This document shows positions 4,975 through 6,304 of a DNA stretch of 6,304 nt, piece by piece; position 1 is the stretch's first letter; every line of letters begins with the position of its first letter. Below the pieces are notes generated by a model that was not told the DNA's origin, made no database searches, and saw nothing but the letters and a program-made list of their open reading frames with translations. Origin of the DNA: Pseudobdellovibrionaceae bacterium (GTDB taxonomy: Bacteria > Bdellovibrionota > FAC87 > UBA2466 > JACKAF01). The stretch spans positions 1-6,304 of the forward strand of contig JACKAF010000007.1 in NCBI GenBank assembly GCA_020635235.1, in the 5' to 3' direction. A program made the translations under genes and the position numbers.

Positions 4975-6304
4975 ATGAATCTGAATCAATTTACCGAAAA
5001 GGCACAAGAGGCTGTCGTTACTGCACAAGGAACGGCGCTCAAGTGGAAGCATCAGGCGGTTGAGCCCGAGCACCTGCTTCTGGCGTGCCTGGTTCAGAAG
5101 GATGGCGTCGTCCCAGCCTGTCTTGAGAACTTGAAAAAAGGCCTCAGCAAAGAACTCACCGCCCAAATGGAACAGCTGCTCAAAGAGCGCCCCAAAGTGG
5201 AGGGCGACGTAAAGCCCTATCTTGGCAGCACCACGAATCGAATTTTGATGCAGTCCGAGGCGGAGGCTAAAGCCCTTAGAGACGACTACATCAGCACCGA
5301 ACACCTCATGCTGGCCTTCTTCGATCTTAAAGAAGGCAAAATTCCCGGGCTTCTTATCCGTTACCAAATCACAAAACAGAGCTTTTTGACGTCTCTTCAG
5401 AAGGTAAGGGGTAATCAGAGGGTCACTGACCAAAACCCCGAAGAAAAATTTAATGCGCTACAAAAGTACACACGCGACCTTACGCAGGCCGCGGAAAATG
5501 GAAGACTCGATCCAGTGATTGGACGCGATAGCGAAATCAGACGTGTCATTCAAGTATTGTCCCGACGCACTAAGAACAACCCGGTGCTCATCGGGGATCC
5601 CGGAGTGGGAAAGACAGCGATTGCCGAGGGCCTAGCCCAGCGTGTGGTCAGCGGGGATGTTCCCGAGGGACTCAAAGATAAACGCATTCTCGCCTTGGAT
5701 CTTGGCGGCCTGATTGCTGGAGCAAAATACCGGGGAGAATTTGAAGAGCGCCTTAAGGCCTTGCTCAAGGAAGTCACCGCGTCGCAAGGAAACATCATCC
5801 TATTTATCGATGAACTCCACATGTTAGTTGGGGCGGGTAAGACTGACGGTGCCATGGATGCCTCAAACTTGCTTAAGCCCGCACTTTCTCGTGGGGAGCT
5901 CCGTTGCGTGGGCGCGACCACTTTGGATGAGTACCGCCAGTACATCGAAAAAGACTCCGCCTTAGAAAGACGCTTCCAGCAAGTGTACGTCGGAGAACCC
6001 AGTATCGAGGATACGATTGCGATTCTGCGCGGCTTAAAAGAACGCTATGAAGTGCATCATGGCGTACGCATACAAGACGGCGCGATCATTGCGGCGGCCC
6101 GTCTCAGTCACCGGTATATCAACAACCGTTTTCTTCCAGACAAGGCCATCGATCTTATTGACGAAGCGGCTTCTAAACTTCGCATCGAGATCGACAGCTT
6201 GCCGACTGAAATTGATGAGAAAGAGCGCAAGCTAATCCAGTTGGGAGTGGAACACCAAGCTCTGAAGAAGGAGCAGGATCCCGCTTCTGTTGCCCGCCGA
6301 GAGG
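4975..6304 (+). CDS. clpB: ClpB protein disaggregase (3' end outside window)
   Basis: ClpB is the hexameric AAA+ chaperone that, with DnaK/DnaJ/GrpE, pulls proteins out of aggregates in the cytosol. The window holds 443 codons of a protein usually about 860 residues. Seen in order: the Clp N-domain (1 to about 145, with QFTEKAQEAV and VEPEHLLLACL); linker; and the first AAA+ domain. That domain has Walker A GDPGVGKT (207-214), pore loop KYRGEFEERLK with Tyr252, Walker B ILFIDE (275-280, Glu280), GAGKTDGAMDASN (286-298), sensor VGATTLDEYR (312-321) and arginine fingers Arg332/Arg333. The middle coiled-coil domain begins near 405 and is cut. The GKTDGAMDA and coiled-coil start separate it from ClpA and ClpC. 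All motifs look intact. The internal GTG start used in E. coli for a short form is not kept: the matching codon appears to be GTC (Val150). It is transcribed away from the ABC operon by its own promoter, probably heat-inducible. Confidence 0.97.
   Translation, partial: MNLNQFTEKAQEAVVTAQGTALKWKHQAVEPEHLLLACLVQKDGVVPACLENLKKGLSKELTAQMEQLLKERPKVEGDVKPYLGSTTNRILMQSEAEAKALRDDYISTEHLMLAFFDLKEGKIPGLLIRYQITKQSFLTSLQKVRGNQRVTDQNPEEKFNALQKYTRDLTQAAENGRLDPVIGRDSEIRRVIQVLSRRTKNNPVLIGDPGVGKTAIAEGLAQRVVSGDVPEGLKDKRILALDLGGLIAGAKYRGEFEERLKALLKEVTASQGNIILFIDELHMLVGAGKTDGAMDASNLLKPALSRGELRCVGATTLDEYRQYIEKDSALERRFQQVYVGEPSIEDTIAILRGLKERYEVHHGVRIQDGAIIAAARLSHRYINNRFLPDKAIDLIDEAASKLRIEIDSLPTEIDEKERKLIQLGVEHQALKKEQDPASVARRE

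Noticed and set aside
5401..5430. Internal translation start giving a short ClpB lacking the N-domain, as in E. coli
   Set aside because: Purine-rich SD-like bases are present, but the aligned Val150 codon is GTC, not GTG, and no ATG, GTG or TTG in frame fits the position.
4954..5945. Two long minus-strand frames opposite clpB (4954-5433 and 5550-5945)
   Set aside because: They are mirrors of strongly conserved ClpB coding sequence.
1..6304. Mobile elements, CRISPR arrays, tRNA or rRNA genes, defence or biosynthetic clusters
   Set aside because: No transposase, terminal repeats, regularly spaced repeats, cloverleaf or ribosomal sequence was found; the gene content is a regulator, an exporter and a chaperone.

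Overview
This window reads as an ordinary bacterial chromosome segment. Base composition is roughly half GC by eye and genes are tightly packed, with no tRNA, rRNA, insertion sequence, CRISPR array or phage gene. The best taxonomic clue is the protein at 390-1235. It looks like the TIGR02147/DUF4423 family of putative regulators, which from general knowledge is abundant in Bdellovibrio-like bacteria and Fibrobacterota. I therefore favour a Bdellovibrionota-type organism, but one family is weak evidence.

Layout. Positions 1-101 hold a small inverted repeat and a good sigma70-like promoter. A 79-residue protein of unknown function follows (102-341), then the DUF4423-type regulator (390-1235), both on the plus strand and probably co-transcribed. 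On the minus strand lie two ABC exporter half-transporter genes (2946-4742, then 1213-2949), joined by a 4-base ATGA stop/start overlap. They resemble the MdlA/MdlB type of heterodimeric exporter. The downstream ABC gene runs tail-to-tail into the regulator gene with a 23-base coding overlap. A 232-base divergent intergenic region (4743-4974) separates the ABC operon from clpB (plus strand from 4975, cut by the window end after 443 codons). It carries a clear promoter for clpB and a weaker candidate for the ABC operon.

How the genes work together. The two ABC proteins should pair into one membrane exporter with one catalytically competent and one degenerate ATP site. The degenerate residues are split between the subunits in the way expected for such a pair. 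ClpB is the heat-shock disaggregase and seems unrelated to the exporter. The regulator may control nearby genes, but nothing in the sequence shows its target.

I found no convincing new multi-gene system. The points most worth a second look are these: three mutually complementary homopolymer-containing segments early in the regulator gene (440-495), the altered C-terminus of the downstream ABC protein where it overlaps the regulator gene, the uncertain start of the upstream ABC gene, and a sigma32-like element overlapping the sigma70-like clpB promoter.
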